5,656 bases of DNA from Candidatus Omnitrophica bacterium CG1_02_40_15. GTDB taxonomy: Bacteria > Omnitrophota > Gorgyraeia > Gorgyraeales > Gorgyraeaceae. The notes under the pieces were generated by a model. That model worked only from the letters and a program-made list of their open reading frames with translations, ran no database searches and was not told the DNA's origin. A program made the translations under genes and the position numbers. The stretch spans positions 4,601 through 10,256 of the forward strand of contig MNVP01000043.1 in the NCBI GenBank assembly GCA_001871815.1. The letters are read 5' to 3'. This document shows, piece after piece, positions 4,495 to 5,656 of this stretch. How positions within the stretch are numbered: the first letter of the stretch is position 1; every line of letters begins with the position of its first letter.

Positions 4495-5656
4495 CTATTT
4501 CAATTCCGAAAGCGACAACTCATCCAGCACCCAGTCAATATTTAAACCTAACTCCCTATCCTTATTCTGCCTCTCTATGCCTTTTAGGTGCTGTTTCATA
4601 AGCTCAATCAGTCTTGGCCGCATTTGTGGGTCAGCTGCTGCTGCGCGGGGAGTCATATCATCTAAAGCCGGAATTTTCTCATCAAGGAATATGGTATAAT
4701 GCCGCTTATGTGTCTTCTGCAGAAGCTCGCGCTCTATTTCTATCGGAATATCTTTACTGCCGCTTTCCTCTTTCTCTAAAATCCGCTCCTGTACATAATC
4801 TTCATAGTTGTCTTCTATCTTTGCGGCCTGTTGTTTAGCCAGATCTACTACTGCTTCATTTTGCAATTTGAGGTTCTCCCCAAAAAACTTCCCTACCATT
4901 GTCTTGGCAAAGGCATACTTTTGTTTGGTAAAGACTTCTATAACTAGTCTATCAGGGAAAAGGCTGACATTTCCCATTGTTCCAACACCTTCCTTACTCT
5001 CGTCTTTGTGCTGAAAATGCAGCGGCATATCTTTTTCCAAGGCCTTGGATTGTCCTCGACGCAGCCAGCTGTAATAATGCGCTCCGGAAACATTCTCTTC
5101 TTCGGGATACCTTTTGCGTTTTTCAAAGTCTGGCTTAGTATCCAGAATCTTCTTAATATCCGCATAACTGCCTGTAATTTTATATATTGCCTTACATTGA
5201 TGCAAATCCATCGCCTTTAATGCCGCTATATTCTTTTCCCTGCTTAAATCATAAATTAAATCGCAGAATACACCAAAATTCTCAGAAAGATAATCTTTTA
5301 TTGCCAGTTCTTTATGTTTGCGGCGCTCCTTCCTGAATGAATCGCGTAAGGTTTCCATAAACTCTGCAAATACAAAATCCGGAACCTCAACGCCATTATT
5401 AGCCAGACGGCTAAAATAAGGGTAATGCGCCAGCCAACTTAAGAGCCGCGTAAAACGTACTGACCTTGCGGCGGTAGTGCGGTCAATTAAAATAAAACTC
5501 CCTTTCTCTGGCTCCAATAAATCAATACACTCCATCCTCTGATGATCTAATATCTTTTGTATCTCAATCACTGTAGCGCGGCAATTAGAGCGGCACTCCA
5601 TCATAATGCGTTCGTCATTATTAAGGCCTGCCCACCCTTCGGATTGCCACTTTTGG
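4495..5656 (-). CDS. Unknown protein, 5' end cut off; C-terminal region resembles SEC-C-associated proteins
   Basis: The frame is open from the right edge to the stop at 4495, about 386 residues. The first Met codon is at 5604, but 17 in-frame codons before it (ending GWAGLNNDERI) continue without a stop to the edge, so the true start is probably outside the window. From that Met, residues 27-42 (CIDLLEPEKGSFILID) look like a small beta unit, 45-155 are mostly helical, and 212-225 (NVSLFPDRLVIEVF) with 226-250 resemble a strand-helix unit. The segment IPALDDMTPRAAAADPQMRP (311-330) plus the helix after it is the most distinctive block. From memory, this order and the P-L-TPR-A-A-P-R pattern occur in proteins with a SEC-C zinc-binding motif, which would lie upstream if present; no CxC...CC motif is inside the window. 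There is no membrane segment, and the function is unknown. It is separated by 186 bases from the DUF5674 unit, which has its own promoter. Confidence 0.8.
   Translation of the reverse strand, partial: QKWQSEGWAGLNNDERIMMECRSNCRATVIEIQKILDHQRMECIDLLEPEKGSFILIDRTTAARSVRFTRLLSWLAHYPYFSRLANNGVEVPDFVFAEFMETLRDSFRKERRKHKELAIKDYLSENFGVFCDLIYDLSREKNIAALKAMDLHQCKAIYKITGSYADIKKILDTKPDFEKRKRYPEEENVSGAHYYSWLRRGQSKALEKDMPLHFQHKDESKEGVGTMGNVSLFPDRLVIEVFTKQKYAFAKTMVGKFFGENLKLQNEAVVDLAKQQAAKIEDNYEDYVQERILEKEESGSKDIPIEIERELLQKTHKRHYTIFLDEKIPALDDMTPRAAAADPQMRPRLIELMKQHLKGIERQNKDRELGLNIDWVLDELSLSELK

Noticed and set aside
4180..5220. Several open frames of 68-121 codons opposite or out of frame with the large unknown gene and the gap before it
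   Set aside because: They lack family resemblance and initiation signals, and most lie within the coding region of the longer minus-strand frame.
5602..5604. The ATG at 5604 as the true start of the large unknown protein
   Set aside because: There is no convincing ribosome binding site (upstream reads GACGAACGCATT), and the frame continues upstream with protein-like sequence to the window edge.

Overview
The window looks like a piece of an uncultured bacterial genome of moderate to low G+C. The PEGA-domain membrane protein, the DUF5674 gene with its small helical partner, and a repeat of the 'TCATCCTGAGCG...AAGGATGA' type are what I would expect from a candidate-phylum genome such as Omnitrophota. 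That assignment is an inference from gene content, not a measurement. No rRNA, tRNA, CRISPR array or insertion sequence is visible.

Left part (1-2210, minus strand): a two-gene operon. A complete family 1 glycoside hydrolase (beta-glucosidase type) is followed after 42 bases, in the same reading frame, by a PEGA-domain protein with one N-terminal membrane anchor that runs off the left edge of the window.

Divergent control region (2211-2366): a minus-strand promoter with an extended -10 box drives the glycosidase. Its predicted 5' leader consists almost entirely of a repeat that folds into two hairpins. The second hairpin puts the Shine-Dalgarno sequence in its loop and the start codon in its stem. 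A plus-strand promoter points the other way and has its -10 box only 6 bases before the ATG of the next gene.

Centre (2367-3673, plus strand): a Wzx/RfbX-type polysaccharide (O-antigen) flippase, complete in content but split by a -1 frameshift near 2977-2994, most simply one base lost from a homopolymer. Its 3' end overlaps the convergent gene by 36 bases.

Right part (3638-5656, minus strand): a DUF5674 gene and a small all-helical protein joined by an ATGA overlap form a two-gene unit of unknown function. It has its own promoter, and the predicted transcript starts at or next to the ATG, so it may be leaderless. Upstream lies the C-terminal part of a larger unknown protein whose reading frame stays open to the right edge. 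Its C-terminal region resembles, from memory, regions found beside SEC-C zinc motifs.

The hydrolase and flippase fit saccharide metabolism and envelope polysaccharide export, but nothing ties them into one pathway. The points most worth a second look are the repeat-derived structured leader, the leaderless-looking promoters, the flippase frameshift and the DUF5674 pair.
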